Below, one piece after another: positions 41,224 to 50,973 of a DNA stretch of 64,000 nucleotides. This DNA comes from Devosia sp. SD17-2 (GTDB lineage Bacteria; Pseudomonadota; Alphaproteobacteria; Rhizobiales; Devosiaceae). A program made the position numbers and the translations under genes. The DNA is taken from positions 3,737,001 through 3,801,000 of the forward strand of contig NZ_CP104002.1 in NCBI RefSeq assembly GCF_029201565.1, in the 5' to 3' direction. Under the pieces are notes generated by a model that worked only from the letters and a program-made list of their open reading frames with translations, searched no databases and was not told the DNA's origin. Every line of letters begins with the position of its first letter. Positions within the stretch are counted from its first letter, which is position 1.

Positions 41224-41958
41224 ATGTCCCAGCCCCTTTTGATGCCCAAGGCGACTGCCGTCTGGCTCGTGGACAACACTGCCTTGTCGTTCGAACAGAT
41301 TGCCGCCTTCTGCACACTGCATCCGCTGGAAGTCCAGGGTATTGCCGATGGTGATGTCGCCAGCGGCATCATGGGCGTCAACCCCGTGCAGAACGGTCAG
41401 CTGTCGCGCGAGGAAATCGAGAAGGCCGAGAAGGATCCCAATTACCGTCTCAAGCTTTCCGATCCCAAGGTTCGCGTTGCCGCCGTCAAGCGCAAAGGCC
41501 CGCGCTACACCCCGATCTCGCGCCGCAATGAGCGCCCCAATGCCATCAAATGGCTGGTGCGCAATCATCCCGAGCTCAAGGACGCGCAGATCATGCGCCT
41601 CGTCGGCACCACCAAGTCGACCATCGACTCGGTGCGCGACAACAACCACTGGAACGCGGCCAATCTGACCGCCATGGACCCGGTCACCCTGGGCCTGTGC
41701 AGCCAGATCGAGCTCGACCTCGAGGTCAAGCGCGCGTCCAAGGATGCGGCCGTGCAGCAGACCGATGTGGCCGAAGGCACGACGCTCCTCACCGCCGAGG
41801 AAGCGCTGGCCCGGGCCGCAGCCCGCACCAGCCACGACCTCAGCTTTGACGACCAAGGCGGCGAGCACCATCACCGCCCGGCGCCGAACAACGAAGAGTT
41901 CGACGCGGACTCCGTGTTCTCCAAGCTCAAGTCGCTCAAGAGCGACGCCGACGAGTAA
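41224..41958 (+). CDS. trcR: TrcR/DUF1013 cell-cycle transcriptional regulator
   Basis: 244 residues from the ATG at 41224 after AGGAGAG. The N-terminus MSQPLLMPKATAVWLVDNTALSFEQIAAFCTLHPLEVQGIADG and the DPNYRLKL, RPNAIKWLVRNHPELKDAQIMRLVGTTKSTIDSVRDN blocks are the signature of DUF1013, an alphaproteobacterial HTH protein known as TrcR in Caulobacter, where it is linked to RNA polymerase and cell-cycle transcription. The C-terminal 80 residues are acidic and less conserved. An intrinsic terminator follows. Confidence 0.93.
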   Translation: MSQPLLMPKATAVWLVDNTALSFEQIAAFCTLHPLEVQGIADGDVASGIMGVNPVQNGQLSREEIEKAEKDPNYRLKLSDPKVRVAAVKRKGPRYTPISRRNERPNAIKWLVRNHPELKDAQIMRLVGTTKSTIDSVRDNNHWNAANLTAMDPVTLGLCSQIELDLEVKRASKDAAVQQTDVAEGTTLLTAEEALARAAARTSHDLSFDDQGGEHHHRPAPNNEEFDADSVFSKLKSLKSDADE

Positions 41959-41978
41959 GCGGATCGCATCCGAGTTTG

Positions 41979-42005
41979 AAAATCCCCGCTCCGGCGGGGA
42001 TTTTT
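41979..42005 (+). terminator. Intrinsic terminator after trcR
   Basis: AAAATCCCCGC pairs with GCGGGGATTTT (loop TCCG) and is followed by TTTGTTTG. Confidence 0.9.
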
Positions 42006-42049
42006 GTTTGTGCCCCTTGCACATCAACGACGAAACCGTCGGCTCCTTC

Positions 42050-42303
42050 GTCTCCCTCCCCCTTGTGGGGAGGGAGCAAGGGTGGGGGTAATCTCTCAGC
42101 AGAGCCGGGGCGCTTGGACCAAGACCCAGTCGCGATATAACCGGACTCCGCGCCTGTGGCTCCACCCCACCCTCATTCCCTCCCCATCAAGGGGAGGGAA
42201 GCCCGCCGGTGGATGGCCGAGGTCTCAGACAGTACCCCTCAAAAAGTCATAAAACCCTCGGCTCCATCGTCTCCCTCCCTGTGGGGTGGGATCAAGGGTG
42301 GGG
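42050..42303. repeat. Palindromic intergenic repeat cluster 2
   Basis: Three related palindromic units near 42050-42090, 42163-42201 and 42268-42303, with cores such as CTCCCTCCCC and GGGGAGGGAG and the flank AAGGGTGGGG; the middle copy is inverted. They fill most of the 428-base gap between trcR and the TauE/SafE gene. They resemble the cluster at 35.46 kb in style. Confidence 0.72.
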
Positions 42304-42386
42304 GGCTACAAGTGTCCTCCGGTTGACAAAACATCCATACAAGAGCGCAGATAGACCAAACCTGCCTCCCGGATTCGCTTTCCAAA

Positions 42387-43145
42387 ATGTTTGATCCTGT
42401 TTTCGTCACGGTTGCCGTGCTCGCGGTGCTGATTGTCGGCCTGTCCAAGGCTGGGCTGCTCGGCGGCCTGGGCGTTGTCGGCGTGCCAATGCTCGCCCTC
42501 ATCATGCCGGCGCGCGATGCGGCGGGCATGATGCTGCCGGTGCTCCTCTGCATGGATGCGGTGGCGGTCTGGATGTATCGCAAGGAGTTCGATCGCTCGA
42601 TCCTCAAGCTAATGCTGCCCGGAGCTGCCATTGGCACGCTGATCGGCTGGGCCCTCTGGGCCTTTGTCAGCGACGCCATGGTGCTGCTCCTGGTGGGCGT
42701 CGTCACCCTGCTCTTTGTAATCGACGCCGTCTTCCCGATCCGCAAGAAACTCGAAGGCCTGCCGCCATCGAAAGGCTGGGGGAGTTTCTGGGGCGCCACG
42801 GCAGGCTTTACCAGCTTCATCTCGCACACGGGCGGCCCGCCGTTCCAGATCTATGTGCTACCCCAGAGGCTGAGCCCGGCCATTTATGCCGGCACCTCGG
42901 CCATGTTCTTTGCCGTGGTCAACACCTCCAAGCTGATCCCCTATTTCTTCCTCGGCCAGCTCAATGTCAGCAATCTGACACTCTCGGCGGCTTTGGCACC
43001 GGTGGGCATGCTGGGCGTCTTTATCGGCATTTATCTGGTGCGCCGCATCTCGGCCAAACTCTTCTACACCATCGCCTATTGGCTGATCTTCCTTCTGGCC
43101 TTCAAGCTGATCTGGGATGGCCTCGTTGGCGTGATGGGCTGGTAG
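42387..43145 (+). CDS. TauE/SafE family sulfite or organosulfur permease
   Basis: 252 residues with about eight membrane helices. The two half-repeats are visible: VTVAVLAVLIVGLSKAGLLGGLGVVGVPML with a conserved K-x-G-x-x-G-G-L in the first, and GATAGFTSFISHTGGPPFQIYVLP in the second. The latter H-x-G-G-P-P motif is the family hallmark. TauE/SafE proteins export sulfite, sulfoacetate or similar anions; the substrate here is unknown. Its neighbours do not belong to a sulfur pathway. Confidence 0.9.
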   Translation: MFDPVFVTVAVLAVLIVGLSKAGLLGGLGVVGVPMLALIMPARDAAGMMLPVLLCMDAVAVWMYRKEFDRSILKLMLPGAAIGTLIGWALWAFVSDAMVLLLVGVVTLLFVIDAVFPIRKKLEGLPPSKGWGSFWGATAGFTSFISHTGGPPFQIYVLPQRLSPAIYAGTSAMFFAVVNTSKLIPYFFLGQLNVSNLTLSAALAPVGMLGVFIGIYLVRRISAKLFYTIAYWLIFLLAFKLIWDGLVGVMGW

Positions 43146-43213
43146 GGCAAGGCCTTCACAGCGCCAATTCTGGCCGCTAAGGTCCGCCGCAATTGATTTT
43201 CCGGGAGAATTTG

Positions 43214-45016
43214 ATGAGCGCCACCACGCAAAAGGGCCATAATGAGTTCGGCAACCTTCCAGTGTGGGATCTCTCCGATCTCTATCCCGGCAAGGACAGC
43301 CCCGAATTCAAGACGGCCCTGACCGAAGCCAAGGCGCTCGCGAGCAAATTTGAGGCTGACTACAAGGGCAAGCTGGTCGAGCTGACCAAGGCCGGCAAGC
43401 TGGTCCAGTCGATCAAGGACAGCGAAAAGCTCGAGGATCTGGGCGGCCGCATCGGGTCGTTCGCGTTCCTGCAATATGCGCAGAACACCACCGATCCGGA
43501 CCGCGCAAAATTCATGGGCGACATCAATGAGGCGCTGACGGCGCTCTCGACCCAGACCCTCTTTTATACGCTCGAGCTCAACCGCATCGATGATGCCGAT
43601 CTCGAAGCCGCCCTTTCTGCCGATCCGGAGCTCGCGCGTTATCGCGTCTGGTTTGCCGAACTGCGCAAGGCAAAGCCCTACCAGCTCGATGACAAGCTCG
43701 AAGAGCTATTCCAGGACAAGTCGGTCACCTCGTTCTCGGCCTGGAGCCGGCTCTATGACGAGACTCTCGCCTCCCTCGAGTTCGAGGTCGATGGCGAAAC
43801 GCTGAGCATTGAAGCGACGCTGCACCTGCTCTCCGACAAGGACGAAAAGAAGCGCGAGAGCGCCTATCACGCCCTCGCCAAGGTGCTGAAGGCCAATAGC
43901 CGGCTTTTTACCCACATCACCAATGTCTTGGCCAAGGACAAGGAAATCTCCGACCGCTGGCGCGGTTACGAGGACATTGCCGACAGCCGCCACATGGCCA
44001 ATTCCATCGAGCGCGAAGTGGTCGATGCGCTGCAGACCGCCGTGCAGGAGGCCTATCCGCGCCTCTCGCACCGCTACTACAAGATGAAGGCCAAGTGGTT
44101 CGGCAAGGACAAGCTCAATGCCTGGGACCGCAATGCGCCGCTCCCCACCAGCGATGATCGCATCTGGGACTGGGACAGCGCCGTCTCCACCGTGCTTGAG
44201 GCCTATGGCAAGTTCTCGCCCGAGCTGGCCGAGGTCGCAAAACCCTTCTTCAATTCCGGCTGGATCGACGCCCCGGCCGGCAATGGCAAGCGCTCGGGCG
44301 CCTTTGCCCATCCCACCGTGCCCAGCGCTCATCCGTATCTCATGCTCAACTATCTCGGGCGCACCCGCGATATCATGACGCTCGCCCATGAGCTCGGCCA
44401 TGGCGTGCACCAGAGTCTCGCTGCCGCGCAGGGGCCAATCCTCGCCAATACCCCGCTGACCCTGGCCGAAACCGCCTCCGTGTTCGGCGAGATGCTGACC
44501 TTCCGCTCGCTGCTCGAAAAGACCACCGACCCCACGCAGCGCTTTGCGCTCCTCTCCTCCAAGGTCGAGGACATGCTCAACACGGTCGTGCGGCAAATCG
44601 CCTTCTATACCTTCGAGCGCCGCGTCCATACGGCCCGCCGGCAGGGTGAGCTGCGGACCGAGGAAATCAACGCCATCTGGCTGGAAGTGCAGGCAGAATC
44701 GCTCGGCGACGGCGTCATTTCCAATGACGGCTACGAGAGCTTCTGGACCTATATCCCGCACTTCATCCATTCGCCCTTCTATGTCTATGCCTATGCCTTC
44801 GGTGACTGCCTTGTGAACTCGCTCTATGCGCAGTATGAGAAGTCCAACGAAGGCTTTGCAGAGCGCTATTTCGAGCTTCTCAAGGCAGGGGGCAGCAAGC
44901 ACCATTCCGAACTGCTCGCGCCGTTTGGACTGGACGCCAAAGACCCCAACTTCTGGTCGCTTGGCCTGTCGATGATCGAGGGGCTGATCGATGAGCTTGA
45001 GGCGACCTCGCCCTGA
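43214..45016 (+). CDS. pepF: M3 family oligoendopeptidase F
   Basis: 600 residues from the ATG at 43214, after CGGGAGAA. The zinc motif is LAHELGHGVHQSLA (H-E-x-x-H) with the third ligand Glu in TLAETASVFGE 28 residues later, as in M3B peptidases. The N-terminal helical half (SDLYPGKDSPEFKTALTEAKAL) is typical of PepF. It cleaves cytoplasmic oligopeptides of about 7-17 residues. A short oxidase-subunit gene follows after 45 bases; no operon is obvious. Confidence 0.94.
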   Translation: MSATTQKGHNEFGNLPVWDLSDLYPGKDSPEFKTALTEAKALASKFEADYKGKLVELTKAGKLVQSIKDSEKLEDLGGRIGSFAFLQYAQNTTDPDRAKFMGDINEALTALSTQTLFYTLELNRIDDADLEAALSADPELARYRVWFAELRKAKPYQLDDKLEELFQDKSVTSFSAWSRLYDETLASLEFEVDGETLSIEATLHLLSDKDEKKRESAYHALAKVLKANSRLFTHITNVLAKDKEISDRWRGYEDIADSRHMANSIEREVVDALQTAVQEAYPRLSHRYYKMKAKWFGKDKLNAWDRNAPLPTSDDRIWDWDSAVSTVLEAYGKFSPELAEVAKPFFNSGWIDAPAGNGKRSGAFAHPTVPSAHPYLMLNYLGRTRDIMTLAHELGHGVHQSLAAAQGPILANTPLTLAETASVFGEMLTFRSLLEKTTDPTQRFALLSSKVEDMLNTVVRQIAFYTFERRVHTARRQGELRTEEINAIWLEVQAESLGDGVISNDGYESFWTYIPHFIHSPFYVYAYAFGDCLVNSLYAQYEKSNEGFAERYFELLKAGGSKHHSELLAPFGLDAKDPNFWSLGLSMIEGLIDELEATSP

Positions 45017-45061
45017 GGGCTTGGGCGCCCGAACAAGTAGACGACGATTGTAGAGGACCAT

Positions 45062-45217
45062 ATGGCCAACCATCAGCATCCGCCCACCGTGCGTGAATCC
45101 GCAAATGACTACCGGGAGCACGAACGCACCTATAATGGCTTCATTACCGGGGTGAAGTGGACAATCTACGGCACCGCGATCTCGATGGTTCTCCTCTACT
45201 TCGTGATCCAGCCCTAA
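45062..45217 (+). CDS. aa3-type cytochrome c oxidase subunit IV
   Basis: 51 residues, matching the short alphaproteobacterial subunit IV: a soluble N-terminus with ANDYREHERTYNGFI followed by one membrane helix (VKWTIYGTAISMVLLYFVI). It packs on the side of the aa3 oxidase. It is unlinked to the other oxidase genes, as is usual in these bacteria, and lies just before pntAA. Confidence 0.9.
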   Translation: MANHQHPPTVRESANDYREHERTYNGFITGVKWTIYGTAISMVLLYFVIQP

Positions 45218-45282
45218 AATAATCAGACGACGCAGGCCCATGAAAACGAGCCTGCCCGCGGCAGGCGGGTAGGAGAGTTTTT

Positions 45283-46482
45283 ATGAAGATTGCCGTGCTC
45301 CGCGAGGCATCGACCGGCGAAAGCCGCGTCGCTGCCACTCCGGAAACTGTCGCCAAGCTCATCGGGCTGGGTGCAGAGATTGCAATAGAAGCCGGTGCGG
45401 GACTGGGCTCCCGCATCAGCGATCAGAACTTCGCCGCAGCCGGCGCCAGCATTGGCTCCCGCGTCGAAGCCATCGACAACGCAGACATCATTCTCTGCGT
45501 CCGCCGCCCCAGCGCGGCCAGCCTTGCCGGGGCCAGATCCGGCGCCCTCCTCATCGGTGCGCTCGACGCCTTCGGCCATGAAGCCGAGATTGCCGCGTTC
45601 GCCGCATCGGGGCTGACGGCCATTTCCATGGAATTCATGCCGCGCATCACCCGCGCGCAGGTGATGGACATTCTCTCCTCCCAGGCCAATCTTTCCGGCT
45701 ATCAGGCCGTCATCGAGGCGGCGGCGCTGTTTGAACGCGCCATGCCGATGATGATGACCGCCGCCGGCACCGTCCGCCCGGCAAAAGTTTTCGTCATGGG
45801 TGCCGGGGTTGCCGGGCTCCAGGCCATCGCCACCGCGCGGCGCCTGGGTGCCGTGGTGTCGGCAACCGACGTGCGCGCCGCTGCCGGCGAGCAGGTGGAA
45901 TCGCTGGGCGCCAAGTTCGTCATGACCGACGCTCTCAAGGATGCCTCGGGCACGGGCGGCTATGCGCGCGAGTTGACCTTGACCGAGCAGGCGGCCCAGG
46001 CCGAGCTCGTCGCCGGCCACATCGCCAAGCAGGACATTGTCATCACCACGGCGCTCATTCCCGGGCGACCGGCGCCAAAGCTGGTCACTGCGGCCATGAT
46101 CGAGGCCATGACCCCGGGCGCCATCGTCGTCGACCTCGCGGCCGAGCGCGGCGGCAATGTGGAGCTGACCCGGGCCGACGAGATCGTCGAGCACAATGGG
46201 GTAAAAATCGTCGGCTACACCAATATGGCCAGCCGCATACCCACCACCGCCAGCCAGCTTTACGCGCGAAACCTCCTCGCCTTCATCGAGACGCTCGTGG
46301 ACACGGCGAGCAAGAGCCTCGCCATCACCTGGGATGACGAGCTGGTCAAGGCCACGGTGCTCACCCGCGACGGCGCCATCGTTCACCCCAATTTCACCAG
46401 CACGGCGACGCTGCCGCCGAAAAACGTTCCGCTCGAACCGCCCCCGAGAAAAGTCGCTGACGCGCCAAAGGGAGACGCATGA
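45283..46482 (+). CDS. pntAA: Proton-translocating NAD(P) transhydrogenase, subunit alpha part 1
   Basis: 399 residues: the soluble NAD(H)-binding dI domain. [23 protein letters not shown] opens the alanine-dehydrogenase-like fold, and [31 protein letters not shown] is the Rossmann loop. [16 protein letters not shown] and [14 protein letters not shown] are further family blocks. With PntAB and PntB it transfers hydride from NADH to NADP+ at the expense of the proton gradient. Its stop overlaps the pntAB start, so the three genes form one operon. Confidence 0.95.
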   Translation: MKIAVLREASTGESRVAATPETVAKLIGLGAEIAIEAGAGLGSRISDQNFAAAGASIGSRVEAIDNADIILCVRRPSAASLAGARSGALLIGALDAFGHEAEIAAFAASGLTAISMEFMPRITRAQVMDILSSQANLSGYQAVIEAAALFERAMPMMMTAAGTVRPAKVFVMGAGVAGLQAIATARRLGAVVSATDVRAAAGEQVESLGAKFVMTDALKDASGTGGYARELTLTEQAAQAELVAGHIAKQDIVITTALIPGRPAPKLVTAAMIEAMTPGAIVVDLAAERGGNVELTRADEIVEHNGVKIVGYTNMASRIPTTASQLYARNLLAFIETLVDTASKSLAITWDDELVKATVLTRDGAIVHPNFTSTATLPPKNVPLEPPPRKVADAPKGDA

Positions 46483-46847
46483 TGGACAGCACGACCGTTG
46501 AACCCACCGCCGATCTGGCCGCGGCGATTGCCCATGGCGCGCTGGGGGGAGCGATTGACCCCTTCACGTTCCGGCTGGCGATTTTCGTCCTCGCCATTTT
46601 CGTCGGCTATTTCGTGGTCTGGAGCGTCACCCCGGCCCTTCACACCCCGCTGATGAGCGTCACCAATGCCATTTCCTCGGTGATTGTCGTCGGCGCCCTG
46701 CTCGCCGTCGGCGTGCAACTGGCAACTGACGCCAGCTGGGTTTCAAAGCTCTTCGGCTTCATTGCTCTCGTCTTTGCCAGCGTGAACATCTTTGGCGGAT
46801 TTCTGGTCACCCAGCGCATGCTGGCCATGTACAAGAAGAAGGGTTGA
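46479..46847 (+). CDS. pntAB: NAD(P) transhydrogenase, subunit alpha part 2 (membrane)
   Basis: 122 residues with three to four membrane helices ([71 protein letters not shown]). The [17 protein letters not shown] motif belongs to the dII half carried on PntA in E. coli and separate here. Two adjacent ATG codons (46479, 46482) are possible starts after GGGAG. It lies between pntAA and pntB. Confidence 0.94.
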   Translation: MMDSTTVEPTADLAAAIAHGALGGAIDPFTFRLAIFVLAIFVGYFVVWSVTPALHTPLMSVTNAISSVIVVGALLAVGVQLATDASWVSKLFGFIALVFASVNIFGGFLVTQRMLAMYKKKG

Positions 46848-46850
46848 GCC

Positions 46851-48260
46851 GTGATCGACGCCAATATCGCCGCCCTTCTCTATCTCGCCGCCGGTATCCT
46901 CTTCATCCTCGCGCTACGGAGCCTTTCCAGCCCCTCCTCGGCCCGGCAGGGCAATCTCTACGGCATGGTCGGCATGGCCATCGCCATTGTCACCACACTG
47001 CTCGTGGCTGCGCCCAATGACTGGGCCAGCTGGTTGCTGATCATCGGTGGCATCGGCATCGGCGGTGGGATCGGGGCCTATATCGCCCGCTCGGTGAAGA
47101 TGACCGATATGCCCCAGCTGGTCGCGGCCTTCCACTCTCTGGTCGGACTTGCCGCCATCTTCGTCGCCGCCGCAGCGCTCTATGCGCCCGTCGCCTTCGG
47201 CATTGTCGATCCTTCGGGGCATATCCATGCCCAGGCGCTCATCGAAATGTCGATCGGCACCGCCATTGGCGCCTTCACCTTTACCGGCTCGGTCATCGCC
47301 TTTGCCAAGCTCAACGGCAACATGTCCGGCAAGCCGATCATCCTGCCGGCCCGCCATCTCATTCATATCGTCATCGGCATTGTGCTGGTGGCGCTGGTCT
47401 GGGCCTTTGCCGTCACCGGCAATCCCTGGCTCTTCTGGCTGATCACCATTCTCGCCCTCGTGCTGGGCGGACTGATGATCATCCCCATTGGCGGCGCCGA
47501 CATGCCGGTCGTCGTCTCCATGCTCAATTCCTATTCGGGCTGGGCGGCCGCCGGAATCGGCTTCACCCTGGGCAATACCGCGCTGATCATCACCGGCGCC
47601 CTCGTCGGCTCCTCGGGCGCCATCCTCTCCTACATCATGTGCAAGGCGATGAACCGCAGCTTCATTTCCGTCATCCTTGGCGGTTTTGGTGGCGACGCCG
47701 CTGCTGCCGGCTCAGGTGCGGAAGAGGATCGCCCCGTAAAACAGGGCGCGGCTGAAGACGCGGCGTTCCTGATGAAAAACGCCGGAAAAGTCATCATCGT
47801 GCCCGGCTATGGCATGGCCGTTGCCCAGGCCCAGCACGCCCTCCGGGAAATGGCCGATCAGTTGAAAGCCGCCGGCGTCGAAGTGAAATACGCCATCCAT
47901 CCGGTGGCCGGCCGCATGCCGGGGCATATGAACGTGCTCTTGGCCGAAGCCAATGTGCCCTATGACGAGGTTTTTGAGCTCGAAGACATCAATTCCGAAT
48001 TTGCCCAGGCCGACGTCGCCTTCGTCATCGGCGCCAATGACGTCACCAACCCCGCCGCCAAGACTGACAAGACCTCGCCGATCTACGGCATGCCGGTTCT
48101 CAACGTCGAGGATGCGGGCACGGTGCTGTTCATCAAGCGCGGCATGGCGGCAGGTTACGCAGGGGTGCAGAACGAATTGTTCTTCCGCGACAACACCATG
48201 ATGCTGTTCGGCGACGCCAAGAAGGTCACGGAGGACATTGTCAAGTCGCTAGGGCACTGA
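46851..48260 (+). CDS. pntB: NAD(P) transhydrogenase subunit beta
   Basis: 469 residues from a GTG 3 bases after pntAB. The first half is membrane (dII: LFILALRSLSSPSSARQGNLYGMVGMAIAI and so on), with a conserved His in VAAFHSLVGLAA, a candidate for the proton path. The C-terminal dIII domain binds NADP(H): KVIIVPGYGMAVAQAQHALREMADQL, VKYAIHPVAGRMPGHMNVLLAEA and VIGANDVTNPAAKTDKTSPIYGMPVL. All family motifs are intact. An intrinsic terminator ends the operon. Confidence 0.96.
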   Translation: MIDANIAALLYLAAGILFILALRSLSSPSSARQGNLYGMVGMAIAIVTTLLVAAPNDWASWLLIIGGIGIGGGIGAYIARSVKMTDMPQLVAAFHSLVGLAAIFVAAAALYAPVAFGIVDPSGHIHAQALIEMSIGTAIGAFTFTGSVIAFAKLNGNMSGKPIILPARHLIHIVIGIVLVALVWAFAVTGNPWLFWLITILALVLGGLMIIPIGGADMPVVVSMLNSYSGWAAAGIGFTLGNTALIITGALVGSSGAILSYIMCKAMNRSFISVILGGFGGDAAAAGSGAEEDRPVKQGAAEDAAFLMKNAGKVIIVPGYGMAVAQAQHALREMADQLKAAGVEVKYAIHPVAGRMPGHMNVLLAEANVPYDEVFELEDINSEFAQADVAFVIGANDVTNPAAKTDKTSPIYGMPVLNVEDAGTVLFIKRGMAAGYAGVQNELFFRDNTMMLFGDAKKVTEDIVKSLGH

Positions 48261-48283
48261 CCGACCGCAGTGTCTGATCACCA

Positions 48284-48310
48284 GAGCCCCGCTCCAGCGG
48301 GGCTTTTTCT
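48284..48310 (+). terminator. Intrinsic terminator of the pnt operon
   Basis: AGCCCCGC pairs with GCGGGGCT (loop TCCA) and ends in TTTTTCTTTT. Confidence 0.9.
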
Positions 48311-48363
48311 TTTCCGGTTTCCAGCCCTCTGCCGCTGTCCTAATCTTCCGTCAGGGAGGCATC

Positions 48364-49943
48364 ATGGCGCGCGCACCGCAAGAGGGGGCCAACAGGTCCA
48401 AAGAGATCAAGCGTCAGGCCGTGGTCATCGTCCACGGCCAGGGCGAGCAGCGCCCCATGGGCACGATCCGCGACTTCGTCGAAGTGCTCTGGCAGGAAAA
48501 CCCTGAACTCGATACGCCCGGGGAAACCCATCCGCGCCCGCGCCCGATCTGGATCGTTCCGGACGACAAGAGCGGGCTCTACGAACTCCAGCGCATCACC
48601 ACGCCCGAGCACAATGGTCGGCGGACCGATTTCTTCGAGCTCTATTACGCCGATCTCCTCAACGCCACGCCGCTGCGCAATCTCTGGCGCTGGATCAAGC
48701 GCCTTCTCTGGGTCGATCCCGGCTATGTGCCGCGCCACATGCGCTGGCCTTGGGCGGTGTTCTGGATCATCACCGTGGTCAGCATCATCTCGGCGCTGGG
48801 CGCGCTCCTCGCGCTGCCCAAACTGCTGTCCATGGATTGGTACGACCACTTCACCTCGCCCGACGCCGCGCGCGGGCACATCATCTCGCTGACGGCGCTG
48901 GGCCTGATCCTCGCGCCGAAATTTGCCCGCTGGCTCGCTGTCCTCAAGCGCATCCCCACCCAGCTCCTCGTCTTCATCATTGCCGTGGGCGTGCTCGACA
49001 GCTTTGGCTGGAACGGCCATGTGGTCAATCTGATGGTGTTGGGGTGGCTGGCCTATCTCGCCGACAATCTGCTGCTGCCCTATTTCGGCGATGCGGCAAG
49101 CTATCTCTCGGCCCAGACCGAAACCGTCCAGAGCCGTCAGGGGGTCAGGAACCGGGGCCTCGCGCTTCTCAAGGCGCTGCATGAAGACCCCGAATATGAT
49201 CGGGTCATCGTCATAGCCCATTCGCTGGGCTCGGTTCTGGCCTATGACCTCCTGCACATTCTCTGGCGCGAGGTCGGGCCGACCAAGGACAATCCGCCCT
49301 GCGCCGAGGCAGAGGCCGCGGTGGCCGCGTTGACGCGTTTGTCGCCAAAGCGCCGGCGGACCAATGGTCCCCGGAGCTGGTGGCGCAGTATCAGGCCCTG
49401 CAATGGGCAGCCTTCGAGGCGCTGAGCCGACAAAAAGGCACGGTCGGCGGGGTCGGATCAGGCTGGAAGGTTTCCGACCTCATAACTCTTGGCACGCCGT
49501 TCTCCAGCGCCGAATTCCTCATAACGGATGGGCGGGCCGATTTTACCCGCATGAAGGCCGAGCGCGTCCTCCCCACGGCCCCGAGCCAACCCTATGACGA
49601 GACACATGGCGCGCTCTATCCCGATGGCGAAAAGGGCAAGGTCGCCCATCACGCGGCGTTATTTTCCACCGTGCGCTGGACCAATCTCTTTGATCGCTTT
49701 GATTCCTGGATGTTCTTCCTCGGCGACGCCATTTCGGGCCCGGTCGCCGGAGCCGAGCGCTTTGGCCCGGGCGTGCGCGATGTGGATGTGCCCATCGTCT
49801 GGGGGCGGCTGGGCTGGCGCATCTTCACCCACAACCTCTACTGGACCGATACGGCCGCAGAGGGCGATCCGCCCGCCGCCCATATCGACGCCTTCCGCGA
49901 GGCCGTGGGCCTCGAGCGGACCCAGGCCGCCTCGCCTCAATAG
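48364..49943 (+). pseudogene. Frameshifted lipase-like membrane protein gene
   Basis: Two frames of one gene. Frame 1 (48364 to about 49320 before it loses similarity, stop 49425) has an HGQGEQRPMG segment, three or four hydrophobic segments (AVFWIITVVSIISALGALLAL, LLVFIIAVGVLDSFGW) and VIVIAHSLGSVLAYDLL, a G/A-H-S-L-G nucleophile elbow of alpha/beta hydrolases. Frame 2 continues from about 49345 (VDAFVAKAPADQWSPELVAQ, then ITLGTPFSSAEFLI and WTNLFDRFDSWMFFLGDAISGP) to 49943, where W-T-N-L-x-D-x-x-D-P-I is typical of such hydrolases. A single-base indel near 49317-49345, in GCC/GCG-rich sequence, would join them to about 525 residues. It is either a recent mutation or a sequencing error. Confidence 0.78.
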
Positions 49944-50149
49944 TGCGGCGGCGGCTTTTCCGTCGCCGGATCGGCGATATAGGAGCCGGTGCGAACCTGC
50001 TCTTCGAGCATGACGAGCTTGCGCGTCAGCAGATCAATGGTTTTCCATTGCTCGGTGAGGGCCGTGTTGAGGTCCTCGATCGCCTGATCCTGATAGGCGA
50101 TGCGCGTTTCGAGCGAATCGATCCGCTCGCTGGTGTCGGAATTGGCCAT
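49937..50149 (-). CDS. slyX: SlyX family protein
   Basis: 70 residues. SERIDSLETRIAYQDQAIEDLNTALTEQWKTIDLLTRKLVMLEEQV is a heptad coiled coil of the SlyX type, with the C-terminal P-P-P-H-Y motif that marks the family. SlyX has no proven activity. The start at 50149 follows a modest GGAT site; longer frames exist. Its stop overlaps the convergent hydrolase gene by 7 bases. Confidence 0.85.
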   Translation of the reverse strand: MANSDTSERIDSLETRIAYQDQAIEDLNTALTEQWKTIDLLTRKLVMLEEQVRTGSYIADPATEKPPPHY

Positions 50150-50331
50150 GGCGCCCATCCTAAATATGATAGCTCCCCGGCATAGGGGGCCGGGCGCGCT
50201 TGCACAAGCCGTCTCAGCCTCTGCCGTAACAGCGCTGGCGTCGCCGCCGCAACCGCGAACAAGTTTACGTATACGGAACCCAAGTGCGGGCCGCGCCATT
50301 GATCCCCTGCAATCGCAAGGGAAGCCAAGCC

Positions 50332-50889
50332 ATGGCCACCACCGCAGTCACCACCGTCACGAGCCCCACAGGCCATAGTGCTTTTTCCGGCGCACGCGCG
50401 CTTTTCGGCGTTGCCATTGCCGGTGGACTGCCGCTCGGCCTCTTCGGGCTCGCCAATCTGGCCGGCGAAAGCGTGGGCATCCTGCCGCTGTTCTTTTCCC
50501 CCTATGGCATTCCCGGTTGGCTCGGCGCCGGCATTCACCTCTCGCTGATGTTCCTGATCGGCGCGGCCGCTGGTCTTGCCGTGCAGAACGGCGGGCGCGG
50601 CGTGATCGGCTGGGTCGCGGCCCTCACCATCGGCATGATCGTCTTCCCGTTTCTTGCCCCATGGCTCGACAGCCTGCAGCTCGCGCTCTACGTCGTCGCC
50701 CTGTTGCTGCTCTGTGGCGCGACGACAAATCGTATCTACCGCAACTCGGTGCTCGGCGGCCTCCTCATGGTCCCTACACTTTTGTGGCTTGGCGTCGGCG
50801 CAGCCCTCGGCCTCACCATCGCCGCAGCATGGACACCGCCCTTCGCCCTGATGCAGGTCAACCAGCAGACGCCACCCCCGGCCCTGTAA
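50332..50889 (+). CDS. Small integral membrane protein of unknown function
   Basis: 185 residues from the ATG at 50332, with AAGGGAAG upstream. About five hydrophobic segments are visible (ALFGVAIAGGLPLGLFGLANLA, LSLMFLIGAAAGLAV, GWVAALTIGMIVFPFLAPWL, LALYVVALLLLCGA, LLMVPTLLWLGVGAALGLTIAAAW). There is no signature motif. Its 84-base spacing to the DsbA/FrnE gene suggests possible co-transcription. Confidence 0.65.
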   Translation: MATTAVTTVTSPTGHSAFSGARALFGVAIAGGLPLGLFGLANLAGESVGILPLFFSPYGIPGWLGAGIHLSLMFLIGAAAGLAVQNGGRGVIGWVAALTIGMIVFPFLAPWLDSLQLALYVVALLLLCGATTNRIYRNSVLGGLLMVPTLLWLGVGAALGLTIAAAWTPPFALMQVNQQTPPPAL

Positions 50890-50973
50890 CGGCGCCTATA
50901 GTTACTCCCAGGTGCCCTCTTGCCGTCGGCGCGGATCGGCCCCAATTGGAAGGGGCAGGCACAAGGAGTTCCC

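Noticed and set aside
43706..45241. 511-codon minus-strand frame across the M3 peptidase
   Set aside because: Antisense shadow; the plus strand has the HExxH peptidase.
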